NCBI GenBank assembly: GCA_947492475.1
Contig: CANLNM010000001.1
Location: forward strand, 496,001 to 560,000
DNA: 64,000 bases
DNA from: an uncultured Paracoccaceae bacterium
GTDB taxonomy: Bacteria; Pseudomonadota; Alphaproteobacteria; Rhodobacterales; Rhodobacteraceae
Reading direction: 5' to 3'
Every line of letters begins with the position of its first letter. Within the stretch, counting starts at the first letter, position 1. The notes beneath the pieces were generated by a model. It saw nothing but the letters and a program-made list of their open reading frames with translations. It searched no databases and had not been told where the DNA came from. The translations under genes and the position numbers were made by a program. This document shows positions 18,058-25,121 of the stretch, piece after piece.

Positions 18058-19143
18058 ATGATACGGTCCCCCCATTCGTTGCTTCCCTCCAAGATGCTTG
18101 CCCCGTATCAAGGTGATGAAACCGGTATTGTCAGCATGTTGCTCACGGATGGGGATTGCGCGTTTTCTGCGTTGGGAACAATTCCGCCCGCAGGTCAAAC
18201 TGCCCCCCAAGATTTGCTATTCGAAATTGGATCGATCAGCAAAGTTTTCACCGCGCTGTTGCTTGCTGTGTTGATCGAAGAAGGCAAAATTGACCCCAAT
18301 CGCGCCATCCAAGACGTAGACCCCGGTCTGTCAAATGTCCCAGACTGGATCACATTTCAAACCTTGGCGACCCATACCAGCGGATTGCCCAGGATCCATG
18401 TGCCGATTTGGAAAGTGCTGTTCAAACCTTTGCCCGATGATCCTTATGCAACTTTTACGAGGAAAGACCTCTTTGACTGGTTTGATGACCGGGCGATCAC
18501 GTCCCAACCTCGTCATGTACGGCATGCCTATTCCAATTTGGGCATGGGCCTTTTGGGAGAGGCGATAAGCCTAAGAGTGGGGAAACCATTTTTGGACCTT
18601 TTATCCGAAAAAGTGATTGATCCTATGGGGTTGCGCGACACCGGCAGCCTTCTGACATCAGATCAACAGGCGCGGTTCATGCAGCCCCATGATGCCAAAG
18701 GCAAACCCGTGGTTCCTTGGACATTCCAAGCCTATGCTGGCGCAGGATGTTTGCGTTCCACCGCGCGAGACCTAGGGAAATTCGCGCATTTTGTTCTGCG
18801 CGCTTTGGAAAACCCCATTACATCGCTGGATCGTGCAATCAAAAACAGCGTCACGCCATTATTTGGATTAGGACGACGCGGGGCGACCAAACCTATCGCG
18901 CAAAGTCTGGGATGGTTTTCGATAGAATTGCAAAATGACGCTCCGTTGATGCTGTTTCACAATGGGGGCACGGCTGGATCGACATCAACCCTGTATATCT
19001 GCCCAAAAACCAATTCCGCGGCGGCCATTTTGACCAATCGTGGTGTGGCCGCCAACATTTGGGCCGGCATGAAACTGAACAGATCAAACCCGCACCAAAC
19101 CATCAGCGATATGTTCAAAAGCATAGCAACTTCAAACACCTAG
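18058..19143 (+). CDS. serine hydrolase of the beta-lactamase/PBP-like family
   Basis: This 361-residue protein has the three active-site motifs of class C-type serine hydrolases: S59-I-S-K62 (SxxK), Y158-S-N160 (YxN) and H301-N-G-G in the place of KTG. This pattern is found in class C beta-lactamases, D-aminopeptidases and esterases; HxG instead of KTG favours the esterase or peptidase side. No signal peptide is visible, which is unusual for a beta-lactamase, so a cytosolic esterase or peptidase is more likely. It follows the CAU tRNA by 78 bases in an accessory-looking stretch. Confidence 0.85.
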   Translation: MIRSPHSLLPSKMLAPYQGDETGIVSMLLTDGDCAFSALGTIPPAGQTAPQDLLFEIGSISKVFTALLLAVLIEEGKIDPNRAIQDVDPGLSNVPDWITFQTLATHTSGLPRIHVPIWKVLFKPLPDDPYATFTRKDLFDWFDDRAITSQPRHVRHAYSNLGMGLLGEAISLRVGKPFLDLLSEKVIDPMGLRDTGSLLTSDQQARFMQPHDAKGKPVVPWTFQAYAGAGCLRSTARDLGKFAHFVLRALENPITSLDRAIKNSVTPLFGLGRRGATKPIAQSLGWFSIELQNDAPLMLFHNGGTAGSTSTLYICPKTNSAAAILTNRGVAANIWAGMKLNRSNPHQTISDMFKSIATSNT

Positions 19144-19384
19144 CAATTCTCACGATGTTTTACCCTATTTAGGGTTCTCAACGCGTTAACCGTTTCCCTC
19201 ACTCGAAACATTTGCGCGCCCAAAACGTCGTTTAATACTGCAAACTTTGGCCACCTTTGCATCACGGTTCGGGCTTTTCCCCAGATAAACACGTGTTTCC
19301 CCGACCAGCGCCCAGACCAAACAAGCCAAAGTGAACGCCGCCTTAACCAGATCGGGGTAAACTGATGGTGTTTAACAAATCGGA

Positions 19385-19570
19385 GTGAAGGAGATGCACA
19401 AAGTTAATATCTTTTTGTTTGCGCTGCGCCAAATGTCTGAAATGGGTATTTGGATGGCTGGGGCTGAATTTGCCGGAGGTGAAAAACGTCGCCAACGCGC
19501 CATGGCCCACAAAGCCCTCTATTCCAAGGCAATGGATGCCGTGATTGATCGCCCTACCTTGGACGAATAG
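19385..19570 (+). CDS. small hypothetical protein
   Basis: A short ORF of 61 codons from GTG 19385 or 58 from ATG 19394. AAGGAG directly abuts the ATG, too close to serve it, so the start is unsure. The sequence has a hydrophobic aromatic N-terminus (NIFLFALRQMSEMGIWMAG) and a basic middle (GGEKRRQRAMAHK). No family is recognised. A 12-base palindrome, AAACACGTGTTT, lies at 19287-19298 upstream. Codon use is ordinary for the region. Confidence 0.5.
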   Translation: MKEMHKVNIFLFALRQMSEMGIWMAGAEFAGGEKRRQRAMAHKALYSKAMDAVIDRPTLDE

Positions 19571-19675
19571 TCCGCTTTGACGGCTGTCATTGTGAAAAAG
19601 TACGAAATATCAGCTCACAACCCGGCATTCCGTCAACTTTGGGAAAACTAGATTTGTGATTGGCGTCTTGATCTG

Positions 19676-19691
19676 GGTTGGTTGACCAACC
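19676..19691. promoter_or_regulatory. palindrome GGTTGGT-TG-ACCAACC, probable operator
   Basis: A perfect 7+2+7 palindrome, 168 bases upstream of the binding-protein gene at 19860. The core TTGGT-TG-ACCAA resembles sites of FadR/UxuR-type GntR regulators. The 289-base gap 19571-19859 has no gene. Confidence 0.5.
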
Positions 19692-19714
19692 ACTTGCCGC
19701 TCTCAAACAGTTAA

Positions 19715-19734
19715 TTTCTAAACAGTTTTAGAAA
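19715..19734. promoter_or_regulatory. palindrome TTTCTAAA-N4-TTTAGAAA
   Basis: Perfect 8-base arms (19715-19722 and 19727-19734) around CAGT, between the upstream palindrome and the gene at 19860. Possible second operator or leader hairpin. The half-sites are those of the Irr iron-control element but in the opposite order, so I do not call it that. Confidence 0.45.
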
Positions 19735-19859
19735 CACGGATGTGCGCTGATCTCTCAACGTTCAACAGACGTTTACATTTGCCTTGATAGCGTGGCCTCG
19801 TCAGCGATGTTCAATCCAGTTTTTTGAATGTCCTCCCTCATCATCAAAGGACCTTCAAT

Positions 19860-20600
19860 ATGACTTTCAGCTTAAAAAAACTCTTTGTATCTCTGATCGC
19901 GGCGCTCACGCTAGGGATGGCCAATATTGCAGTCGCCGCTGAATACAATTTTGTGCGTATTCAGGGCCTTGCAGAGCAAGCCGTAGGCGCGCGCTTGCTA
20001 GAAGAAGTATATAATCGTGCGGGTCTGGAAATTACGATTACAGAAATGCCCGGACGTCGCGCCCTAGAAGAAGCGGCCTCGGGCAGAATGGATGGGGAAA
20101 CTTTGCGAATTTTTGCGTTGGGGGAAAACCATCCCACCTTGATCCGGGTTCCCACACCATTGTCTGATCTGCAAACCGTTGCGTTTCGCCAAGCGGGCAC
20201 AGATATGCAAGTGACAAGTGCGCAAGAGTTGGAGAACTATTCAAATGCGATTGTGATGGGGGTTCTTCACACACGAAACATCACCCAAGACGTTGATAAT
20301 GTTCACGAAGTCCGAAATTCAGACGCGTTGTTCCGTCTTGTTCAGTCAGGCCGCGTAGATTTTGCATTGTCCAGCAATCTGGATGGTCGTGCCAATCTGG
20401 CACAGCACGGCATTACCGGCGTCGAAATGGTTTCCCCCGCGCTGGCGACGCTGCAACTTTATCATTATGTGCATGAATCCAAAGCTGATATCATCCCGAT
20501 GATTGATGAAATCATCATAGAAATGCGTGATTCCGGTGAACTCGCACAACTTAGGGAACAGTTTGAGGCTGAATTTATTGCGGCCGCCGCTGCCCAATAA
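19860..20600 (+). CDS. periplasmic solute-binding protein, family 3 type
   Basis: From ATG 19860 (AAGGA eight bases upstream) this is a 246-residue exported protein: a signal peptide (KKLFVSLIAALTLGMANIAVA) and a mature part with the two-lobe pattern of family 3 binding proteins (YNFVRIQGLAEQAVGARLLEE, then RRALEEAASGRMDGE, and FRLVQSGRVDFALSSNLDG). Ligand unknown. No permease or ATPase gene is adjacent, so it may serve an unlinked transporter or a signalling role. Two palindromes lie upstream, and a strong terminator shared with the convergent kinase gene follows. Confidence 0.82.
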   Translation: MTFSLKKLFVSLIAALTLGMANIAVAAEYNFVRIQGLAEQAVGARLLEEVYNRAGLEITITEMPGRRALEEAASGRMDGETLRIFALGENHPTLIRVPTPLSDLQTVAFRQAGTDMQVTSAQELENYSNAIVMGVLHTRNITQDVDNVHEVRNSDALFRLVQSGRVDFALSSNLDGRANLAQHGITGVEMVSPALATLQLYHYVHESKADIIPMIDEIIIEMRDSGELAQLREQFEAEFIAAAAAQ

Positions 20601-20609
20601 TTTAGAGAT

Positions 20610-20648
20610 GGCAATTTGGAATGGTCATATTTGCCATTCCAAGTTGCC
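20610..20648. terminator. bidirectional terminator, binding protein / kinase
   Basis: A 15-base stem with one G-U pair (20610-20624 with 20634-20648) around a 9-base loop, in the 58-base gap between two convergent genes. Confidence 0.75.
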
Positions 20649-20658
20649 TTGCCTTTAA

Positions 20659-21987
20659 TCATCGTGGGAAAATCAAATCGACCCGCAGCCCACCCATTAG
20701 ATCGCTATCAGCAAGTCGGATTGCGCCGCCATGTACGCGGGTAATATCAGCCACAATCGCCAATCCCAGCCCAACGCCGCTGCCGCGATTCTGATTGCGG
20801 GACGGATCAAGTCGGGTGAAAGGCTTCAACGCCTCGTCGCGTTGTTGTGGGGGGATGCCGGGGCCGTTATCTTCGACAGAAATTTTTAGCGCCCGGTTGG
20901 ATACGGAAATCGAAACAATCGCCCTGCCCCCATAGCGCAATGCGTTGCCGATCAAATTTTCAAGCGCTCGGCAAATCGCCATGGGCCGCAACGGCATCGT
21001 CCCCGGAGCAGGCAAAACGCCGGATATCGGCCCCAATTCGACGTCATCCCCAGTTCGCGCCGCGTCTGCCACAACCTGTTTTATCAACGCAACCGGATCG
21101 GTTTCCTCTAGCGCGTCCAAAGCTTCGTCGCGGGCGAAATCCAAAAACGCATCGACCAATCGCTGCATGTCATCAACGTCGCGCAACAACGGGGCTGCGT
21201 CCTGTTCATCCATCAGGCTCAGCTCTAACCTAAGGCGTGTCAGCGGCGTGCGCAGGTCATGACTCACGCCAGACAGCATCAAGGTGCGCGCCGCCACCTG
21301 ACGTTCGATCCGGTTGCGCATGTCTAAAAATGCATTGCCTGCTGCACGCACTTCGGTGGCGCCAGACGGTGCATATGGCACAATCCGCCCTTTGCCATAT
21401 TCAGCCGCCGCGGCAGCCATCCGTTTGATCGGTCGCAGCTGATTGCGCAGATAAACATAGGCAATCAGCGTCATCAGAACACCCAAAACAACCATCAAAA
21501 CAATAAGTTGGTGCGGATTACTGGCCGAAACACGTTGACGATCAAAACTGATCTGCATAATCCCATGTGGCGTTTCAAGCCACAGTTTCACCCGGCGCGT
21601 GTCGCTCAGATCAACGGGGCCCATCCCCAAAAGCTGAGGACGCAACGTTCTGATCACTTCCCGCCCGGACAGATCGTAAAACGCGCGAATGTCCTGCGCA
21701 GGCACATCGCCAGCCGGTAAGACAACATTCATTTCCAAGGGCGATGCACGTTCCAGAACAACTTGTTGCGCCGCCTCAAAGCTGTCTGCTTGGGCCACAC
21801 CTTCGGCCAGATAAGACAGCTCGATAAGGATTGATTGGCTCATTTGGCGGGTCACACCTTCGAAATGGCGCTGAATAAAGGTGACAGACACCACCAATTG
21901 CAGGGTGACCACCGGCAAAATCAGGATCAACGCGGCGCGCCCATACAGGCTTCGGGGCATATAATGTTTGAGCCAGGTAAAGAACAT
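20659..21987 (-). CDS. EnvZ-like sensor histidine kinase
   Basis: From ATG 21987 this is a 442-residue membrane kinase. Two membrane segments (about residues 18-36 and 161-179) flank a periplasmic domain of about 120 residues; a HAMP domain follows, then the H-box SGVSHDLRTPLTRLRLEL with H243, N-box ENLIGNALRYGG, and G-boxes DNGPGIPP and GSGVGLGLAIV. This is the EnvZ/RstB layout. An upstream frame to 22143 would overlap the divergent MBL gene and is rejected. No response regulator is adjacent, which is odd for this class; its partner must be elsewhere. Confidence 0.92.
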   Translation of the reverse strand: MFFTWLKHYMPRSLYGRAALILILPVVTLQLVVSVTFIQRHFEGVTRQMSQSILIELSYLAEGVAQADSFEAAQQVVLERASPLEMNVVLPAGDVPAQDIRAFYDLSGREVIRTLRPQLLGMGPVDLSDTRRVKLWLETPHGIMQISFDRQRVSASNPHQLIVLMVVLGVLMTLIAYVYLRNQLRPIKRMAAAAAEYGKGRIVPYAPSGATEVRAAGNAFLDMRNRIERQVAARTLMLSGVSHDLRTPLTRLRLELSLMDEQDAAPLLRDVDDMQRLVDAFLDFARDEALDALEETDPVALIKQVVADAARTGDDVELGPISGVLPAPGTMPLRPMAICRALENLIGNALRYGGRAIVSISVSNRALKISVEDNGPGIPPQQRDEALKPFTRLDPSRNQNRGSGVGLGLAIVADITRVHGGAIRLADSDLMGGLRVDLIFPR

Positions 21988-22033
21988 GTGCCAAACGTAA
22001 TGCGCGGTGCCCCAAGTGAAAAGCGAAACCAAT

Positions 22034-22936
22034 ATGCAAACAGAATTTGATCCCACCCCCGGTATCGCCGAACAGTTGGATCCCGGTCTGACCCGCATTC
22101 TGGCCCCCAACCCATCGCCGATGACGTTTATGGGGACCAACACCTATCTGTTGGGCGATGCGCGTCTGACGATCGTCGACCCGGGTCCAGAGAGTTCAGA
22201 GCATCTCTCTGCGATTTTGGCCGCCATCAAGGGCCGCCCCGTGGACCAAATTATCGTCACGCATTCCCATTTGGATCATTCCCCGCTCGCGCGACCATTA
22301 GCAGGTGAAACCGGCGCAAAAATTCTAGCCTTTGGCGATTCTAACGCAGGTCAGAGCCCCGTAATGCAGCAACTTGCCGCGCAAGGATTGGCAGGTGGGG
22401 GCGAAGGCGTTGATGTGAACTTTGAATTTGATCAAAGGGTTAACGACGGAGAGATCATTGATGCCGAATGCCCTATTCGCGTCATTCACACGCCCGGCCA
22501 TATGGGCAACCATATTTCGCTTAGCTGGCAGGATGTTGTTCTGACTGGGGATCATGTGATGGGCTGGGCGTCGTCGTTGGTATCGCCGCCTGACGGGGAT
22601 TTGACCGATTTCATGCAATCTTGTGCTAAATTGCAGTCAATCCCAGCGCGCCGCTACCATGCCGGACATGGGGCCCCGATGGACGACCCACATGGTCGGC
22701 TGGCGGAATTGATCCAACATCGCAAATCTAGAGAACAGCAAATTTTGCAAGCCCTTTCAACGGGCTGCACGACCGCATCCGAAGTCACACAAACCGTTTA
22801 TACAGATGTGAACCCCCGTTTGTTTCCAGCAGCAGAGCGAAACGTTTTTGCGCATCTCGTTGATTTGGTGGGGCGTGATGTAATCACCGCGCAGCCGCAA
22901 ATATCAATCAATGCGCGCTTTGAACTGAGGCGGTAA
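22034..22936 (+). CDS. MBL-fold metallo-hydrolase, LACTB2-like
   Basis: This 300-residue protein has the metallo-beta-lactamase fold: THSHLDHSP (HxHxDH zinc site), HTPGHMGNHIS, the bridging Asp in LTGDHVMGW, and YHAGHGAP. A small C-terminal winged-helix-like part follows (QILQALSTGCTTASEVTQ), as in LACTB2-type proteins. These are diverse hydrolases including endonucleases and thioesterases; the substrate here is not known. ATG 22034 is preferred over GTG 22007. It diverges from the kinase gene with a 46-base gap. Confidence 0.88.
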   Translation: MQTEFDPTPGIAEQLDPGLTRILAPNPSPMTFMGTNTYLLGDARLTIVDPGPESSEHLSAILAAIKGRPVDQIIVTHSHLDHSPLARPLAGETGAKILAFGDSNAGQSPVMQQLAAQGLAGGGEGVDVNFEFDQRVNDGEIIDAECPIRVIHTPGHMGNHISLSWQDVVLTGDHVMGWASSLVSPPDGDLTDFMQSCAKLQSIPARRYHAGHGAPMDDPHGRLAELIQHRKSREQQILQALSTGCTTASEVTQTVYTDVNPRLFPAAERNVFAHLVDLVGRDVITAQPQISINARFELRR

Positions 22937-22944
22937 AAATAATC

Positions 22945-22964
22945 TGTCATCCAGATGACATTTT
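22945..22964 (+). terminator. terminator of the MBL gene
   Basis: TGTCATC-CA-GATGACA (22945-22960) is a perfect inverted repeat followed by TTTT, nine bases after the stop. Confidence 0.5.
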
Positions 22965-22977
22965 CGCATTTCCCCTC

Positions 22978-23006
22978 TTGCCGCCACTGAATCACGTCGC
23001 TATATC
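22978..23006 (+). promoter_or_regulatory. promoter of tRNA-Asn
   Basis: TTGCCG (22978-22983) and TATATC (23001-23006) with a 17-base spacer, placing the start about five bases before the tRNA. Confidence 0.5.
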
Positions 23007-23017
23007 ACCCCACATGT

Positions 23018-23092
23018 TCCGGCGTAGCTCAGCGGTAGAGCAGTTGACTGTTAATCAATTGGTCGTAGGTTCGATCCCTACCGCCGGAGCCA
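23018..23092 (+). tRNA. tRNA-Asn (GUU)
   Basis: A 75-base tRNA with encoded CCA. Acceptor TCCGGCG pairs perfectly with CGCCGGA; the anticodon loop CTGTTAA gives GTT; the T arm is GTAGG-TTCGATC-CCTAC. A terminator follows 28 bases later. Confidence 0.97.
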
Positions 23093-23120
23093 ATCATCCT
23101 GCAAGGCACTGATTGGAAAC

Positions 23121-23154
23121 AAAAAACCGCCTCGAGAAATCGGGCGGTTTTTTT
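23121..23154 (+). terminator. Rho-independent terminator after tRNA-Asn
   Basis: AAAAAACCGCC (23121-23131) pairs perfectly with GGCGGTTTTTT (23143-23153) around an 11-base loop, with a long T run. Confidence 0.85.
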
Positions 23155-23388
23155 GTATTCAGACCAAAGTGGTGATCCATCTGCTGCGGTCCATTCTCCC
23201 TACTCACATTGCCACTCTCCCGGCCTTCATTAACCGCGGTGCTCCATTGCCCCGACCAAATTGTCTTGGATTTGACACAATTGCGTCTTTTTCCGGCCAT
23301 CCTCTTTGAGCAGCCTGAATTTATGGCCCACCAAGAGGCCCACAGGGATTAACGGGCATTGGCCCCTGGCATAAAGGTAGACGCAGTG
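23155..23388. other. intergenic stretch without visible gene
   Basis: I see no supported gene here. A TTGACA (23272-23277) has no good -10 at the right distance. A short minus-strand frame across it has no ribosome site or family match. Confidence 0.5.
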
Positions 23389-23517
23389 ATGAATACAGTT
23401 TTCAAAAGCATTCGTAGCGCACAGAAACCCACCCCGACACCACGGACGGCGTCCGGGGACAAAAAACCTGCCCCCGCGCCAAAACCCATTGTATTCAAAG
23501 ACTACGCAAGCATCTGA
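23389..23517 (+). CDS. small basic proline-rich ORF, 42 residues
   Basis: ATG 23389 with AAAGGT upstream opens a 42-codon frame ending at TGA 23515-23517. The product starts MNTVFKSIRSAQKP and is rich in Lys, Pro, Thr and Ala, ending in PIVFKDYASI; it looks disordered. No family is recognised. It is directly followed by the three hairpins of the candidate small RNA at 23520-23661, an order like that of small-ORF-linked CcsR RNAs in Rhodobacter. Confidence 0.45.
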   Translation: MNTVFKSIRSAQKPTPTPRTASGDKKPAPAPKPIVFKDYASI

Positions 23518-23519
23518 TC

Positions 23520-23661
23520 ACATGTTGAACGCCCCCGATGCGGAGGGGCCGTTCCATTTGACCCATAGGATTCCCGCCCTTATGCGTTCTCCCTCGCACG
23601 GGGCGGCTAGCTGACCAGCGAATTCCCTGTTCATTCTCCTTGCAGGGACGCTGGTCTTTTT
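23520..23661 (+). ncRNA. candidate small RNA with two anti-Shine-Dalgarno hairpin loops
   Basis: Three hairpins in a row. First: GAACG (23527-23531) with CGTTC (23550-23554) and an inner CCCC/GGGG. Second: CCGCCC (23574-23579) with GGGCGG (23601-23606), an inner TGCG/CGCA stem, and an exposed TTCTCCCT loop. Third: GACCAGCG (23613-23620) with CGCTGGTC (23649-23656), an inner TCCCTG/CAGGGA, a loop containing TTCTCCTTG, then five T as a terminator. Hairpins two and three share build and carry loops complementary to Shine-Dalgarno sequences, like the cuckoo/CcsR RNAs of alphaproteobacteria, though the loops are not the exact CUCCUCCC motif. It may be the processed 3' UTR of the small ORF. Confidence 0.5.
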
Positions 23662-23719
23662 CCGTTCAGCGGTTAATTTAACGTCAACACTTGGCTTTAA
23701 CATTGCAGGCCCCTGCCCG

Positions 23720-24049
23720 ATGACCGCGATTTCCAGCATTCGAAACCTTGGCCCAGCCTATGAAAAGGCGCTCAAAGAGGTCGGCATTCATACGGCTGAG
23801 GACCTATATGATGTGGGGGCGGATGCGGCCTATGCGCAACTGCTAGCCAACGGATCACGCCCACATTTTATCGGGTATTATGTGTTGGTCATGGCATTGC
23901 AGGGGCGCCCGTGGAACGATTGCAAAGGCAAAGAAAAGGACGCCCTACGGGTCAAATTTGACGCCATGAAGGCCAAACATTTTGACAAAGACCTGTCCGA
24001 AATTGAAACCATCCTAGACCAAATCGGCGTTTTGCCTGCTGTAAAGTAA
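23720..24049 (+). CDS. TfoX C-terminal domain protein
   Basis: This 109-residue protein matches the stand-alone TfoX C-terminal domain, a helix-hairpin-helix-like fold: SSIRNLGPAYEKALKEVGI then AEDLYDVGADAAYAQL. The N-terminal TfoX domain is absent. In TfoX/Sxy proteins the full protein regulates competence; the role of the isolated domain is not known. A small hairpin GCAGG-CC-CCTGC at 23705-23716 ends four bases before the ATG and could mask the ribosome site. Confidence 0.8.
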   Translation: MTAISSIRNLGPAYEKALKEVGIHTAEDLYDVGADAAYAQLLANGSRPHFIGYYVLVMALQGRPWNDCKGKEKDALRVKFDAMKAKHFDKDLSEIETILDQIGVLPAVK

Positions 24050-24118
24050 GGAAAACCTGCCACGCAGCATAAAGTAAAAGGTATTTACATTAATCCGCCC
24101 GCCCGGTATGTTAATGCC

Positions 24119-24568
24119 ATGAACATTAAACCTGATATCATCGACCAAGATCCCCAAATTCAAGATTTGGATTATGAATTGGCCCGCCTGCGCAAAGTTG
24201 CATGGCGCATGGACGCGTTGTTTTACATCCCGCGCACAAACATTTCCGTGGGTCTGGACAATATTCTAGGTCTGATCCCGGTCATCGGGGATGTCGCCAC
24301 GCTGGGCCCGTCAGTCTGGATGGTCTGGCGCGCGCATAAATTGGGGGCCACACCCGGCGCGCTGGCCTTTATGATCAGCAATCTGTTGATGGATGTGATC
24401 ATTGGGTCGATCCCCATCGTCGGCGACGTCTTTGACGTGATCTATAACGCCAACATCCGCAATTATCGCCTGCTGGAAAAGAACCTGAACAAAAAAGCCG
24501 CCCGCGCCAGAATGGTGCGAACGGCCATACCAGGACCCAGACGGTTCCCGAATTTGTTGGCAGAATAG
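24119..24568 (+). CDS. DUF4112 membrane protein
   Basis: This 149-residue protein has the DUF4112 hallmarks: MDALFYIPRTNISVGLDNIL, GLIPVIGDVATLGPS and GSIPIVGDVFDVIYNAN, with hydrophobic segments at about 45-65 and 80-100 and a basic C-terminus. It is probably in the inner membrane; function unknown. It converges on ndk; between them lies the palindrome TAGGGCGCGCCCTA at 24566-24579. Confidence 0.85.
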   Translation: MNIKPDIIDQDPQIQDLDYELARLRKVAWRMDALFYIPRTNISVGLDNILGLIPVIGDVATLGPSVWMVWRAHKLGATPGALAFMISNLLMDVIIGSIPIVGDVFDVIYNANIRNYRLLEKNLNKKAARARMVRTAIPGPRRFPNLLAE

Positions 24569-24595
24569 GGCGCGCCCTACCCTGCCGATATCGGC

Positions 24596-25018
24596 TTAGC
24601 CAACCAGTTCAAGACCGGAGAAGAAGTAAGCGATTTCCTGAGCAGCCGTTTCTGGCGCGTCGGAACCGTGAACAGAGTTTTCACCAACGGACAGCGCGAA
24701 TTCTGCGCGGATTGTGCCGGCAGCTGCGTCTGCTGGGTTGGTTGCGCCCATAACTTCGCGGTTTTTCGCGATGGCACCTTCGCCTTCCAGAACTTGGATC
24801 ACGACAGGCTCGGACACCATGAATTCACACAATTCGCCGTAAAATGGGCGTTCGGCGTGAACTTCGTAGAATTTGCCCGCTTGGGCCATTGTCAACTGAA
24901 CGCGTTTTTGCGCGATGATGCGCAGACCGGCATCTTCGAACTTGGCGTTGATTTTGCCAGTTAGGTTGCGTTTGGTTGCATCGGGTTTGATGATCGAAAG
25001 TGTGCGTTCAGTCGCCAT
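24596..25018 (-). CDS. ndk: nucleoside diphosphate kinase
   Basis: This 140-residue enzyme balances nucleoside triphosphate pools by phosphate transfer through a phospho-histidine. The active-site H117 sits in [11 protein letters not shown]; the N-terminal [15 protein letters not shown] is also diagnostic. The length is standard. It diverges from the ABC-F gene with a 103-base gap. Confidence 0.98.
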   Translation of the reverse strand: MATERTLSIIKPDATKRNLTGKINAKFEDAGLRIIAQKRVQLTMAQAGKFYEVHAERPFYGELCEFMVSEPVVIQVLEGEGAIAKNREVMGATNPADAAAGTIRAEFALSVGENSVHGSDAPETAAQEIAYFFSGLELVG

Positions 25019-25121
25019 GATAGACCTCTTGGGAAAGTGTGAATTTGGCCGCGAACTAACATGGTCGAACTGCTTTGAAAAGCGTTTTGCGCCTTGTGCA
25101 TCGCTCTGTTAAGCCCAGCCC

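Noticed and set aside
19715-19734. Irr iron-control element
   Set aside because: The consensus order of half-sites is TTTAGAA then TTCTAAA; here the order is reversed.
23094-23300. 68-codon minus-strand open frame after tRNA-Asn
   Set aside because: It overlaps the terminator at 23121, lacks a ribosome site and shows no recognisable motif.
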